DNA from: Neonectria sp. B-13
Lineage: Eukaryota > Ascomycota > Sordariomycetes > Hypocreales > Nectriaceae
Assembly: GCA_002682825.1 (NCBI GenBank)
Contig: NOKP01000001.1
Location: 3,599,296-3,663,295 of the forward strand
Reading direction: 5' to 3'
DNA length: 64,000 nt
Below the pieces are notes generated by a model. The model was given only the letters and a program-made list of their open reading frames with translations. It was not told the origin of the DNA and ran no database searches. Both the position numbers and the translations under genes were made by a program. Numbering within the stretch: position 1 is the first letter of the stretch; every line of letters begins with the position of its first letter. Shown here one piece after another: positions 9,067-20,543 of this stretch.

Positions 9067-12000
9067 GGTTGTCGCCTTGGATCGGGTCGCGCCCCGACAT
9101 GAAAGAGAGTTGTTGCCGTTATTCGGATCGGTCGATAAGAGCGGAGGATGATTGCGGATGGTTTACAACATGAGAAGGGAAAGGGGTCGGTCTGGAAGAT
9201 TGGCGATGAAGTTCAGCTGGGGGTGGGATAAAGCGACCAACATGCCCTGCAAATGAGCGGCGCAGTTGGTTTAGTACAGTAATTCGTAGAGAGGTGCAGC
9301 ACCAAGTAGTTGGGGGGCGGGTGGACGGAGGCGCGCTTAGGTCAACGCCATCGAGGTGCAGGTGTAGGCGCAGATGCAAGTGCAGGTGCAGAGAGGGGGG
9401 GAAGGAGCGGACGGACAGCGGGGAGTGAGAGAGTGTGTGTTTGTGTGAGAGAGCGGAGAGGGGCGAATGGATGGAAATGACGGTAAGCCACGCACACAAA
9501 CGGGTGACCACCTAGAGCTGAAGGCCGAAAAGGCTAAACAGAACAACTCGCCAAAGGCGTAAAGTGTTTTGGATGTTTGATTGAGGACAGCCAGGAATGG
9601 GAAATGGGGGGGAAACGGAAACCTGGTGGCGCGGCCGTGAGGGGAGATTGAGATCAGGGGCGACGTCGTTTCACGGCCAGGTGCGGCGGCCGCTAGTCGA
9701 GTAATTATAAACGGGAAGCGTCGTGGTTCTTGTTGCCAGAGGCTCCAGGACCAAAAGGTACCCGGGGTGGTCTGTGTTCGTGGCTTTGGGGGGGGGAGAC
9801 TTGACGACCAGCTGGGCACTAAGGCAACGGCTAGTTCCCACGAGTGCAGTAAGACGGCAAGGTTAGCCCGTTCCTGGGAGACTCGTCGAGCTGAGTCGGG
9901 CGTGTTGTGTGTGAGTGTCCGGTTGTTGGGTGCAACTGGCACTGACTGCTTCTGTGCAACAACGGCGGCGTTGGTGTCAGGTTGTCAGGATCCGGGAAGA
10001 GGGGACAAGGGTCTCAGATATACTGCAATGGATCCGTACGAAACGAATGCATCTGATACTGTGCTATGCCGATGCGCCGGGCGATTTGGATCCCTGGGGT
10101 CCCGTCGCCGTTTGTTGAGACAAATGGCGCAGAAACAGACGCAGACACAGGCGCAACGCGGCAGACGCTGCGCCAGATAGATGGATGCACGCACTAGCCG
10201 GTGTCCGTGATGACGCGCGGGTGATGGAATAGGCAAAGTACCTTTACGAAGCACATGTTTAGCTGTTGATGGAGCCATGGCATTGACATTGAGGGTCGGG
10301 TTGGATGGATACGGAAATGGATTGTCGATACGCCTGCGCAATACGACCTCACCACGCTCAAAGACGAAACGGAAACGAGAACTGGAGGGAGGGAACGAGA
10401 AATGAGGGCATCCTTGGGCCCATGGAATCCAATCCCACCTACCCTTGCGTCCAAGGGTCCATGGCACGTTGGCGAGGGGCAAGGGAAGGGATACATACTT
10501 ACGGCCGACACGGGGGACCTTCCTACCAGGGCAATCGCCCACCAACATGCAAGTACACATCGTCAACGACCGAGCCCCTGCCCCCGCGCCGGACTCGGTA
10601 CGAATACAATGACCGGTGTACGACGTAGGCCCAGCCCCAGCCAAGACGCCCGCTCGGCGAACGCTCCAGCTTGCAAGCGCGTGGACAGCGGGACTGCAGT
10701 GAGTTCGGTGGGTGCAGCGACCTAGCTTCTTCTTCCTTTTCAGCGCCTACTAAAGCATGCTGAGGAGGAGCTGCACCGACTGGCCTCGGGGGGCTGGGCT
10801 GTTCCACGGCCACGCTGAAAGGATGGATCCATGATCCCTCCCTCCATCCCGCCCCGGGACCAATCCCCAGGCCGCCTCCCCTCAGCGGATGCCCACCCCG
10901 GACGGCGGAATGGCGGCCTGCAGCCATGCATCTGCATGGCCGAGGGAACGACCGTCGCCGAGACCAGAGCCAGAGCCAGAGCCAAGCCAAGTGCGTGTTC
11001 CAATTGCGAGTTCCAATTGCGGGTGAGCCATTCTCCATTCGTAGATTCACTCACTCACCACCAACCCACGCTGCTTTGTTGCAGCCGTTAGTCCGTGTTG
11101 TTAGTTCCCAGTCGCCACCGCTCTCAGCAACCAGTAAGTAGCCAAGCTCGGCCAGTACGAATACTTTAAGCAACTGACCAAGGTTTTAGGTGCGGCTGGT
11201 TGCTCGTCCACTGCAAACTCTACGGAGTAGGCGCCGCCAAGTCGCCCGTGGAGACGCGTGGTGTCTTCTGGCGGTGACGTCGTGAGGCGTCCAGTTCCCG
11301 GCTCCACGGCGAAATATCTCTCTCGTTGCAGGAAAGCGGTGGGGGATTCACTGTTGATCATGCCCGTCCGTGCCGGTCCCAAGCCGTCGCCGCTCGGCCC
11401 CATTCGCACCCGCATCGCCCGAGCCCCGAATCGTCCTCGTCACCTCGCTGTAACTTCTCAACCTACTTACCCTGGGCCCCTCTTCTCGGTTGTCCTCCGT
11501 TCGACAATTCTCGGCCCAACTCGCTCTCGCAACCCGGCTTGGCAGCCTCCGTCCGACGTGGCCCCCCTCCGCCATGCTGCATGCTGTACATGAGCCTGCT
11601 TTTGCCTGCATCGCCGCGTCCTATTTGTCCCAGGTCATGCAAGGGCCCAATTGTCAACCACGGATCCTGCGTCTTGCTGCTTTTAGCTGTGCGCTCGCTG
11701 GCTAAAAGGGCTGGGCTGGCGTCTTTGGTGTTGCCCGCCAACCCGCCCAATCGCCCTGCCTGGATCGACCATCGTGGTCTTAGTGCCAAGTAGGTGGGAA
11801 AGGCAAAAGACATCATCGACCTTGCGTAGGTACTACGTCGACTAGTAGTAGCTTTCATGTGTAGTCATAACAACGTGGGCGTCTTTTTGCAACTGGCCGC
11901 CCGGGGAGACTTTGGACGGAAACCCCAACGCGCGGTTATGTAGTCGGTGTGTAGAACGTGAACCATATCTGCAACAATTGCCCTTCCGAGTGAGATCCAA

Positions 12001-12424
12001 CCTGTCCACGCGAGGGCCGCAGGGCACCAATGGGTTCCTTGTTGGCCTTGCTTGCAGGCGACCCAGGCACTTGCAGATGTCTATTTACCGCATCTTCCCT
12101 ATCCCACCTCCGCATTCAATCCGGTCCCCTCCCTCCTCTGTTATCGTCATGCATGCCTCAGCCCATCCCTGCGCACATCCCCCTCACAGACAGACTCTAA
12201 CACGTAGTGTTGGAAGGTTACGAGGTTCTAGGCGTTCAATATAAGCAGGAAAAAAAGTTGACTACTACGTTGCAGACTCTTCACATCAAGGTTTCCCTTA
12301 GTTCGTGAGCTTTCAATAGTGCTTGCTTAGAGCTTGACTTCAGCTTAGGGCGGTGGTATTTACCGAGGCATCCTTAAAGCTTACATAACATCACAAAGTC
12401 ACAACGAGAGTCCGAAGGTGGGGG
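9067..12424. other. Long gene-poor region
   Basis: About 3.4 kb upstream of the minus-strand gene at 9066. Open frames exist on both strands but are compositionally biased (Pro, Ser, Arg from GC-rich DNA) and lack domains, plausible starts or splice structure. A degenerate GGTGCA-like hexamer run lies at about 9351-9392. The first 500-800 bases are probably the leader and promoter of the gene at 9066. Confidence 0.5.
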
Positions 12425-12855
12425 CTAACCGGATTTCAAAGGGATCAGAATCGCCTGTCCGCCAGTATCATAGTTACAACTTATTACAGCCTTGTACTTC
12501 TCCCTGGTGGGATCTCGGTAAACCGCCTTCAGACTAACTTCAGACCACACTGACCATCCATCCTCCTTACTCAAATGCACACATTCCGCCATCTCCACAG
12601 CCGTCATGGGGCCTCGGTTCTTTGTCCTCCAATTCAAGACGTGACCTCTTTTAACCATGCGTCTCATCCTCCAGTCAGCCACCTCATTGGGTGTGGGAAT
12701 GCATTCGCAACCCAGAAATGTCCCAATGACACCGTAACTCCAGCCTCAAACGCTTGCGCTATCGCAAGGTGGTCCAGTCGATTGTTGGACAGCGCCTTCG
12801 GATCCAAGTATATTGCACGCAAACAACGAACCAGATTGAAAGAGAAAAAGAACAA
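12425..12855 (-). pseudogene. Possible broken or unrecognised small gene
   Basis: Two overlapping minus-strand frames together read like one protein. The upstream frame (from 12855) reads LDHLAIAQAFEAGVTV; the downstream frame continues GVIGTFLGCECIPTPNEVAD and on through an ordinary-looking 95-residue sequence to a stop at 12425. The switch falls near 12735-12750 and needs a one-base change in reading frame. Composition is less GC-rich and less biased than the flanking sequence. There is no signal peptide or known domain. It could be a frameshifted relic, a sequencing error, or chance; an intron does not fit well because the branch site would be too close to the acceptor. Confidence 0.3.
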
Positions 12856-12890
12856 GAAAAAGAAAAGAAGACATGAAAGAAATAAAAGGT
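12834..12890. repeat. Purine-rich low-complexity tract
   Basis: An A/G-rich stretch built of AAAGA-like units, downstream of the gene ending at 13019. It may belong to that gene's 3' region on the opposite strand (T/C-rich there). Confidence 0.6.
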
Positions 12891-13018
12891 TATTGATGTT
12901 TTGAGTGACGGCCAGTGTACAATGGAATAGTGGTGAAGGCGTAGGTTGTGGTCGCCAAGGCGCTGTGGCCGATGTTCAGTCATGCTGAGGTCTGTATCAG
13001 CACCTGTTGCATCTAGAA

Positions 13019-14269
13019 TCACCACTCCTCCTCTTCCAGGTCCTCCTCGGCAGGACCATCCTTAGTGCTCAGCGCCGAAAAGGATCCAAAGGATTGGGAT
13101 GGCTTGGAAGCGGCGTTGCCGACAGGCTGCTTGGGCTGAACGGCGGGACGAGACTGGGAAGGCTCATCGCCAGAGTCGACAGAAGACTCATTCTTAGTGG
13201 CCTTCTTGGACGACTTGGTCTTGACAGTGCTCCACTCATCCTCATCGCTCTTGAGCATTTCCATCTGCTCCTCCTCAGAGGGGAGGGACGAGATCCAGCT
13301 GCCATCAGTAGACTTGGCAGCGGTCGACGACTTTGCGGAAGTGGAAGTTGCGGACTGGTCGAAGGTGTCGAGGGGTTGGTGGAAGCCGTTGGTCTTCTCA
13401 GCAACCGGAGCAGTGCTGGGGGCACCCTGGGTCCAGGAGGACTTGGTTCCATTCGCAGCCATGAATTGCGATCCGTCCTTGGCGGCACGGCCCTCGGCGA
13501 CACGGGCTGTTCGGCGCTGCTTCTCCTCGAGCGTCTTACGCTCCTTCTCCGACTCCTCGCGGGCGGCCTTTGCGGCTTCAGCCTTCTTGCGGTTCTGTCG
13601 CTGCTTCTTGGACTCGACAGGCTCAGGCGCCTTGGTAACCTTCTGCTTCTGGTTCTTGGGGGCAGTATCGGTCAGGCGTAGAATGGGGGGGCGAGAAACC
13701 ACGGGCTCAAGCATGTCAGAGACATCGCCTGCGACAGCGGGGCCAACCTCCGGAGAGGTGACGGGGGATGCGTCGTTATCAGCATCGGCGCCAGCGGTTG
13801 AGGATGGCGGCGATTCCTTCTTCTCGGTAGTGCCGGCCACCTGGTTGGCGCGGGACTGCTTGACGTACTTCTCCCGCTGCTTCCCTCCATCGGACTTGGA
13901 GGCAAACTTGGTACCCTCCTGCACCTTGGCGAGCTGTTTGGCAAATTTGAGGTTCTCAGCCTCGTCCGATGCGTTGTCCTGGACGTTGCTCAACCAGGCT
14001 TGGGGCTCGGATTCTGGCGCACTGGCTTTGGGCTTGGCGGCCTTCTTGGAAGACTCCTGGGCCTCCGAGGTAAAGCTTGCCATGCGTTGCTTCTTCTTCC
14101 TGTCCTCTTTGCGTGGCTGCTCTGTAGGTGTGACCTTGGTAACCTTGGCCGGGGCGGTGCCAACTCGCTTCTTGTTCTTTGAGGTCGAAACCTGGTAGAT
14201 GACATATCCGACACCGAACAAAGCGGCATAGCCACCGATTGTGTAGAGGAGGCTCATGTTGTCGGCCAT
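13019..14269 (-). CDS. Membrane-anchored, charged coiled-coil protein of unknown function
   Basis: Intronless, 416 residues from the ATG at 14269 (MADNMSLLYTIGGYAALFGV). Residues about 7-25 form a single transmembrane helix, followed by a Lys-rich stretch, so the bulk should face the cytosol. The middle is Lys/Glu/Ala-rich with predicted coiled coil (around residues 215-265, KKQRQNRKKAEAAKAAREES). The C-terminal part has Trp-centred short motifs (SSWTQGAP, GSWISSLPSEEEQ, EDEWSTVKTKSSKK) and ends with an acidic EEEEW. This layout recalls animal metadherin/LYRIC and ribosome-binding ER proteins, but I see no decisive homology. The open frame upstream of 14269 is leader sequence without a good start. 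Confidence 0.8.
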   Translation of the reverse strand: MADNMSLLYTIGGYAALFGVGYVIYQVSTSKNKKRVGTAPAKVTKVTPTEQPRKEDRKKKQRMASFTSEAQESSKKAAKPKASAPESEPQAWLSNVQDNASDEAENLKFAKQLAKVQEGTKFASKSDGGKQREKYVKQSRANQVAGTTEKKESPPSSTAGADADNDASPVTSPEVGPAVAGDVSDMLEPVVSRPPILRLTDTAPKNQKQKVTKAPEPVESKKQRQNRKKAEAAKAAREESEKERKTLEEKQRRTARVAEGRAAKDGSQFMAANGTKSSWTQGAPSTAPVAEKTNGFHQPLDTFDQSATSTSAKSSTAAKSTDGSWISSLPSEEEQMEMLKSDEDEWSTVKTKSSKKATKNESSVDSGDEPSQSRPAVQPKQPVGNAASKPSQSFGSFSALSTKDGPAEEDLEEEEW

Positions 14270-15889
14270 GTCGAAGTCGTTGTGGATGGGATGAGGGTGG
14301 TTCGTTGGATCGCGTGGCGATGATTCAAGGCTCGGAAGTGATGTTGAAAGGGGGGGAGGATGTGTAGATGACGAAGAAGGAGGAGGGAGTCGGGGAATTG
14401 GTGAAGAGATCAAACTTGTTGGAGATAAAACAAGGAGAGTTCGGGGAGATTGGTCGAAGTTCGACGCTGGCACGTCTTGCTGGTGAAAGCTAGGCGTGAT
14501 GGTTGGCGAGTCTACAGCTAAGAAGGCTGCGGTGTCGCAATCATAAGGCCAGATCGTCTTCGGCAACGGGCCTGCCCACGCAACAGGAACAGGGATGTGT
14601 GGACGGCGCAACAACGATGGAGGAAGGAAAGCCGAGAGAGAAGGGGCGAGGAGGCTTGACGAGGATGAAAAGGGGGAGGAAAATGTTGGAACGGGACGAG
14701 AAAATGATGAGGTGTCGAACTTGGCGCAAGGGTCGAAGAAGACACAAGGTGGCTTAAAGTGTACGGGCAACCAGTCGTGTTGCGCAGCGTGAGGGAAGCA
14801 ACGTCGCGGATCGAGCACTACAGGGAGGTCGATGGATGGTTCGCTGGGCGTGGTGCAGTGGGCTAGTGGCCAGGTACGCCGGAGCAGCAGGCGTAGCGGC
14901 GGGGCGTACGCGGGCTGTCAGATGCACCGCACCGCCCAGGTAATTTCAGGTACCTTGCCACCGGATTGCGGCGTGCGAGGTACGAACCCACGGAACTTTG
15001 AAGACGGGTGGGTTTGATGCTTTTGATTGAGCGCGGCTCGGCCAATCTTACTGGCACTTTCGATGGTCCACCTTGGTGGTCGTCTCGTCTTGCCGTCGCA
15101 GAAAGTGCAGGGCCCAGAGTTGGGCGTGGCACTATTGACTGTTGGCGCGCCGGTGGGTAGGTTGCACGCGACGAGGCCCTGAGGTGATGATGGTGCGAGA
15201 GGGAGAGTTTCGCATGTGCAGAGCAAGCCAGCCGTCGACTGAACGTTGACGTTGCCGTTGACGCTGTACAAGTGGCCCCTAAATAATGGTACGTGCTGGC
15301 CTAAAATCGGCACTCAGGGGGCGTTCATTCGAGGGATTCATTCCTCAGCAGTGAGGGCGGGTGATGTTTCTGGACATAACAACATTGGGTGGACAATGCA
15401 CCAAATTATGGCAATTGGCTGAACATTGACGTTAGAGTGCATAACACTGATTTGTCCACTCTCCAGCCCGGGCGTCTAAGGTAGCGGCCCGCCCATCAGC
15501 TGGCTTCTGGGCTCCCGCGAATCTGGAGGCTGCCTTAGGTAAGGCAAGTTTGGTAGGCCAGCAGTGGGTCACGGCGTCTGATTTTTTTTTTCGCGATAAT
15601 TCCTGGCCCGAGTCGAGTGCCCCTCCATGAGCGGCATTGTTTTTGGTGGGGTCTCTTTACATGATCCCCCTCCTCCTTCAACTGTGCACGTATTAATGCC
15701 GGGCATCTCTTTCAGGTACGCAGTTCTGTCTGTTCTCACCTGATTCCAATCCGAATCTCCTCAATCAGATCAGAATCAGAACATCGCGCTAACTACGTGT
15801 CCCGCACTACACAGCGTCGTCACAAGCAAGCCAGATAGTGGGGTAAATCGCAGTCCCGATCTCGCATCGAATTTCATCTTCCCCGACCT
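14270..15889. promoter_or_regulatory. Divergent intergenic region upstream of MTD1
   Basis: About 1.6 kb between two divergent genes. A CT-rich stretch near 14270-14480 fits the leader of the minus-strand gene. No gene or repeat is recognised in the rest. Confidence 0.5.
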
Positions 15890-15944
15890 GTGAGTGAGTA
15901 AAATGCAGGGTTGAAGTAAAAGCTGCTAACACGGACTCCTCCAG
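15890..15944 (+). other. Probable 5'-UTR intron of the MTD1 gene
   Basis: A GTGAGT donor at 15890, a GCTAAC branch site near 15923 and an AG acceptor at 15943-15944 define a 55-nt intron ending 29 bases before the MTD1 start codon. No coding frame is involved. Intron-containing leaders are common in fungal housekeeping genes. Confidence 0.65.
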
Positions 15945-15973
15945 GTTCAAGAGCACCGTGTAGAGTTCTCAAA

Positions 15974-17114
15974 ATGGCCTCCCAAGACACTCCCAAGACC
16001 TGCAAGGTCATCACTGCCGACACCATTGCCAAGAAGCTTCTGGCTGAGGTCAAGGAGACCCTCGCCAAGGTCCAGGGCTCAGCCGGCGGCGAGCCTACCC
16101 TGGCGGCCTTCCTCGCAAATGGCGACCCCGCCGCCGTCAAGTATGCGGAGTGGTCCAAGAAGACTTGCGAAGAGAAGTGAGACAATCCTGCGGATCATTG
16201 CCTGGTAACCTGGCGAATGCCTCCAGGACTGATGCTGATGTATGCCATAGCGGCTTCACCTTTGATCTCCGAACGGTCGAAAAGGACCTCCTCGAGGAGG
16301 AGATCATGAAGGCCAATGATGATGAAAATGTGGACGGCATGATCGTCTACTACCCCATCTTCCCCAAGAACCCCACCCACGACAAGTACGTCCAGGAGAC
16401 GGTCGAGCTTGGCAAGGACGTCGAGGGACTTCGACACAAGCATCTCCACAACATGTATCACAACATCCGATTCCTAGATGCTCCCGAGAACCGCAAGAAG
16501 TCCATCCTCCCCTGCACGCCTCTTGCCGTCGTCAAGATCCTCGAGCACCTCCAGATCTACAACCCCATCCTCGCTTCCGGCAACCGTCTGTTCGGCAAGA
16601 CCATTACCGTCATCAACCGGTCCGAGGTCAACGGCCGTCCGTTGGCGGCACTCCTGGCCAACGATGGCGCAACCGTGTACTCGGTGGACGTTACTGGCGT
16701 CCAGCTGTTCACTCGTGGTCAGGGTATCAAGAAGCCCCGCCACCAAGTCGAGGACAAGGAAGACTGGGGTCTGGAACAGTGTCTTCCCCTGAGCGATGTG
16801 GTTATTGGAGGCGTGCCATCCGAATCCTTCAAGGTACCCACTGAGCTTATCCGAGAGGGTGCCGTCTGCATCAACTTCTCGTCGTACAGAAACTTTGACG
16901 GCCCCGCCATCAAGGAGAAGGCCTCCATTTACGTGCCATCTGTTGGCAAGGTTACGATTGCCATCCTGCTGCGAAACCTTGTGGTAAGTTTCTATCCATG
17001 GTCTCACCAGAAAGCCCCAGACTAACTCGTCAGCGTCTCATCGCCAACCGACCCTCGAAGGACCAGTCTCAGGGCAACATCCAGGCCCGAAGTGAGGCGT
17101 TTGCGGATGACTAA
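15974..17114 (+). CDS. MTD1: NAD+-dependent 5,10-methylenetetrahydrofolate dehydrogenase
   Basis: Three exons: 15974-16176, 16251-16983 and 17034-17114, encoding 338 residues; yeast Mtd1 has 320. The introns (74 and 50 nt) have GTGAGA/GTAAGT donors and the second a CTAAC branch site; splicing joins CEE to NGFTFDLRTVEKD. The enzyme oxidises 5,10-methylene-THF to methenyl-THF with NAD+ in the cytosol, feeding purine synthesis. Seen in the sequence: the substrate-domain block VDGMIVYYPIFP, the PCTPLAVVKILEHL block, and the dinucleotide-binding segment KTITVINRSEVNGRPLAALL, where the family has a distinctive VNRSxxVGxP-like turn, and the late VPSVGKVTIA segment. It lacks the cyclohydrolase and synthetase parts of trifunctional C1-THF synthase, as expected for the monofunctional enzyme. 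Confidence 0.94.
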
Positions 17115-17630
17115 ATATATGCAACCGCCGCAGAACGAACCACGCGAGTAGCGGTCGTTGAGGCGCCGTTACCTCGATGCTTGAATTGATGATACCTGGT
17201 GACCACGGGTTTGGTTAGACCAACAAAAAAGTAAAACATAAATATATGGGTGACTGGGATTTTACATTTAGACAAGAAAAAGGGGGGAAACTGTTGTTTT
17301 TCAGGAGTCATTACATAGACGCGAATAAACCAAATGGGCATACGAAGACCGAGCCTCAACCTTCGAGACGGGCCAGTGAATTATGACAGGTGACCAACAT
17401 TTACTGTTTTCACAGAGTTGAACGCCAAGGCCGGAGCTTCAAAACAAAAGGTGAGACAAAACAGAATGAGGACGAGAGGTTTCCAAGTGCATTCAAAATG
17501 GAATACATGTTGCTTTATATACAGGGAGCGATCATCATAGAATGTAGGTTTGAGTAGTACTGCCCATGTGCCTAATTCTCGTCATAACTAACATTCCCAG
17601 TCAACGTATTATAATAGAGCTTCGCTGTAT

Positions 17631-17752
17631 TGACATGTCGTTCTCTTGACATGTTGTCTTGACATGTCGGCTAGGCATGTCGTTGTCTTGTCATGTTGTC
17701 TCGACATGTTGTCTCGATATGTCGTCTTAACATGTCGTTGTCTTGTCATCAT
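17631..17752. repeat. Degenerate GACATGT tandem repeat
   Basis: Eight or nine copies of a 11-17-base unit with the core GACATGTYGTCT, where the inner ACATGT is a palindrome. Copies vary in spacing and by C/T changes (CATGTCG versus CATGTTG, GATATG for GACATG), which could reflect repeat-induced mutation or simple divergence. Confidence 0.8.
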
Positions 17753-18016
17753 GTACGCCCTTCGTCTAGGACTTCCATGCAACCAGGGGTTATCCAGGGA
17801 CTATCAATCAAGCTGATCGCGGGGCACGATCCAAAAGCTCAACCAAAACCACAGTACCGCCAGCAAGGTTGTACATCCAAATCAATTCAAAGTAAATGAT
17901 TTCAAGCATCTTGCTGGCTACTACTAAGATACTATAGAGGTTAAAATTCTGGAAAAATTATGTCCACATTATTCCAATGTTCAAATGATGCTTTGCGTCT
18001 CGCTCAAAATTATCGG

Positions 18017-18051
18017 CGAACCCCGGCGGACGGGAGAGACGTCCGGGTTCG
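18017..18051. repeat. Imperfect inverted repeat (hairpin) upstream of nucleoside hydrolase
   Basis: A left arm CGAACCC-(CGGC)-GGAC pairs over 11 bases with GTCCGGGTTCG at 18041-18051, leaving a 9-base loop and a 4-base bulge. It also contains facing CGG and CCG triplets, the half-sites favoured by fungal Zn2Cys6 factors. It lies about 330 bp before the start codon. Confidence 0.55.
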
Positions 18052-18379
18052 TCGCGGAGGGGCTTATCTCATCAAGCGGCCACCCCACCTCGCCACCTGC
18101 CCGAAACTACCTAAGAGAGGGGAAGTGCCAACCACAGCCAAGATAACCACTTCCAGATCCAGTTCCTATATCCCGACTTATAGCCAGCCCTTCAACCTCC
18201 AGTTGACATACTGCTTGCCTGTCCAGCTGTAGCTTCAGGGAGGTTTTCATTGGCTTGCGTTTCGTAACTATACAACGAATCCGCCGGTGCTACAATTACA
18301 GCCTCTGCGTGTCTCGGCATCCGTCTATACTTCATCCCTCTCTTGAGTCTAGACTATAGACACACACTTTCAAGTCAAG

Positions 18380-19857
18380 ATGGCTCCCAAGCACAGAATC
18401 ATCATCGACACGGATCCAGGTATGATAATTCATCTCCCATTCGTTTATTTATCGGCATTCTAACTCGTCGCAAGGCGTCGACGATGTCCTCGCTATGCTC
18501 CTGGCTCTTAGCGCCGCCCCGGAGGAACTCGATGTCGCCATGATCTCGGTCACATATGGCAACGTCCCCTTGTCAAGGTACGGTTCATGTCGATAAGGCA
18601 CAGGCACCAGGACTGATCATGCTCACAGCACACTCCACAATGTGGTTTCTCTCTTCCACGTTCTCGACAAGGAACTCGAGTGGAGGAGGTCGGCTGGAAA
18701 AGCCGAGGGCTACGGGGCAATGAAGGCCAGCAAGCCCATTGTTGCCGTTGGGCCTGAACATCCTCTTTGCGACGATGAGTTGATGGCTGACTACTTCCGT
18801 AAGTCCTGCATTTTTCTCTTACCGTGACAGTCTAGGCTAACAAGAGTCTCGCCCGCATCCAGATGGCATTGATGGATTACACAACGTCCATGAGGCCCAT
18901 CCACAACTCAATCCTGCGGATACTTGGCAGAGTCTGTTCAAGGACGGCGAGGAAAGCTTGGTTAACCTCGATGATTTCTCTCCCCACTTCACCCCGTCCA
19001 AGGCCCCGGCTCACAAGGAGATTATCCGCCTTCTCAAGGAGAACCCGGCCGATACCATCTCCATCCTGTCTCTTGGGCCGTTGACCAATGTCGCTCTCGC
19101 GGCTGCCGAAGACCCCGAGACATTTCTCCGTGTCAAAGAACTTGTCGTCATGGGTGGTGCTGTGCATTGTGAGGGCAACGTGACTCCCGTCGCCGAATTT
19201 AACTGCTACGCCGACGCCGTCGCAGCCGCTCGTGTATACGCCCTCACGTCGCCCAACCCCGACTCGACTATGCCTCCAGTGCCCCAGGAGCTCTCGACAT
19301 TGTCTCCTTATCCCGCCAGGCTCTCTCGTCAGCTCAAGTTGACGCTCGCTCCCCTCGACATCACCACTCCCCATCTCATTACCAGGACCTACTTCCAGGA
19401 GAACATCAAGGCACATGTCGATGCTGGCAGCCCCCTTGCCACTTGGACTTCACACTTCCTCAACGGCGCTTTTGGTAAAATCGAGGGCATGCTGGGAGAC
19501 GGAGAAGAGCCAGGTCTTTCGCTGCACGATCCCCTGACTGTTTGGTACATGTTGACCCATGACGACCCCAAATGGAAGACGCCCGCGAAGCCCGAAGATA
19601 TCCGCATTGAGTGTTCGGGCCAATGGACTCGCGGCATGCATGTCATCGACAACCGTGTCAGGGCGAAGCCTGCTGAGACTGCAGTGGCCCTGACTGCGAA
19701 CCCCGACGATGACCCCGAATTTGTGGCCCTGGACCAAGTTCCCGGAGATGAATCGGCTTGGTTGAGTGTGCGTAAGGGCAACCGAATCAACCGACTCCTC
19801 GAGTCCCCCGGAGAGGATCTCTTCAAGGAGGTATTGATGAAGAGGCTTTTTGAGTAA
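18380..19857 (+). CDS. URH1: Uridine/inosine-preferring nucleoside hydrolase
   Basis: Four exons (18380-18419, 18475-18577, 18629-18798, 18863-19857), 435 residues; yeast Urh1 has 340, the extra length lying in loops and the C-terminal part. The enzyme splits ribonucleosides to base and ribose for salvage. Calcium and ribose-binding marks are present and are restored only by splicing: the N-terminal IIIDTDPGVDDVLAMLLAL motif spans intron 1 and the HGIDGLHN motif spans intron 3. Further family blocks are ISILSLGPLTNVALA, VVMGGAVHCEGNVTPVAEFN and the late SLHDPLTVWY with the active-site His-Asp pair. Introns are 51-64 nt with CTAAC-type branch sites in two. Whether uridine or inosine is preferred cannot be told. 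Confidence 0.92.
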
Positions 19858-20103
19858 GCGTTGCAAACACCTCAACAGCAGGGAGATATATCAGCATATA
19901 AGGTTGGATAAATGCGAAGTGGGTGGATTGAATAGGTGCCTACCCTTGGAAATGCCAAATAGATTGTCTAAAACTCCGCATACTCAAACGCCGTAATCTT
20001 TGCCGTACCACCAAACAGGAGAGATTTCCGTCTCCTAGCTGTGTATGCCATACATACCCTAGAAATAACAATTGCAAATCATGCGGGCTTCCATTCGACC
20101 CTG

Positions 20104-20543
20104 TCATACGTGTTTTATACCTCCAATCGGTGAGCCCTTGACTTCCGACCAGTTGATGCTATCATCGAGCGCTTCGTCGACGAGACCAACCGAGCAGACG
20201 TTGTCGCCGCGCACAAGGTAGAGGCCGAGCGGCACCTGGGCGGAGGGCTCTAGGTCGTCGGGCGTGCGAATGATTCTCTCAGTGGCGTTGTTTAGGACCT
20301 ATAGAAGGGAGGTATCGCGGTCAGCACGGGAGGATAACTATGATGGGGAGCTTTGGGGTGTTGGAACAGCCGTACCAGGTTCGTGCTCTGGTCACAAGCT
20401 GCCAGGGTGCCGACGAGGATGCGGGAGTCGGCCGTCACGATCAGGACTTTCTCTAGAGCGCGGGGTCGCGGTCAGCGTGGGTGTCTCGAGCTTGGATGTG
20501 GAGGTTCCGTCGTACTGTTCAGGTATCCTCCGAGGGTCGCCAT
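20104..20543 (-). CDS. LSM8: LSm8, U6 snRNA-associated Sm-like protein
   Basis: Three exons on the minus strand: 20516-20543, 20376-20452 and 20104-20298, giving 99 residues, the usual LSm8 size. The joined protein starts MATLGGYLNKKVLIVTADSR, continues with the Sm1 signature ILVGTLAACDQSTNLVL and the Sm2 signature LGLYLVRGDNVCSVGLVD (the RGDN element), and ends SPIGGIKHV. Both introns (63 and 77 nt) have GTACG donors and CTGAC branch sites. LSm8 marks the nuclear LSm2-8 ring that binds the 3' end of U6 snRNA. The gene is easily missed because its exons are short. The U2 snRNA gene lies 1 kb upstream on the same strand. Confidence 0.95.

Larger units (their letters stand above)
17115..18379. 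other. Intergenic region with tandem repeat and hairpin
   Basis: No gene is seen between MTD1 and the nucleoside hydrolase. The stretch is more AT-rich than the genes. It holds a degenerate GACATGT repeat at 17631-17752 and an imperfect inverted repeat at 18017-18051, both listed separately. Confidence 0.5.

Noticed and set aside
11326..11793. 155-residue plus-strand open frame
   Set aside because: Composition follows GC-rich DNA (Pro, Ser, Arg, Cys), there is no domain, and antisense frames of similar length overlap it.
14270..14818. Extension of the 416-residue protein to 599 residues
   Set aside because: The added part is a Pro/Ser-rich translation of CT-rich leader; MADN at 14269 directly precedes the membrane helix.
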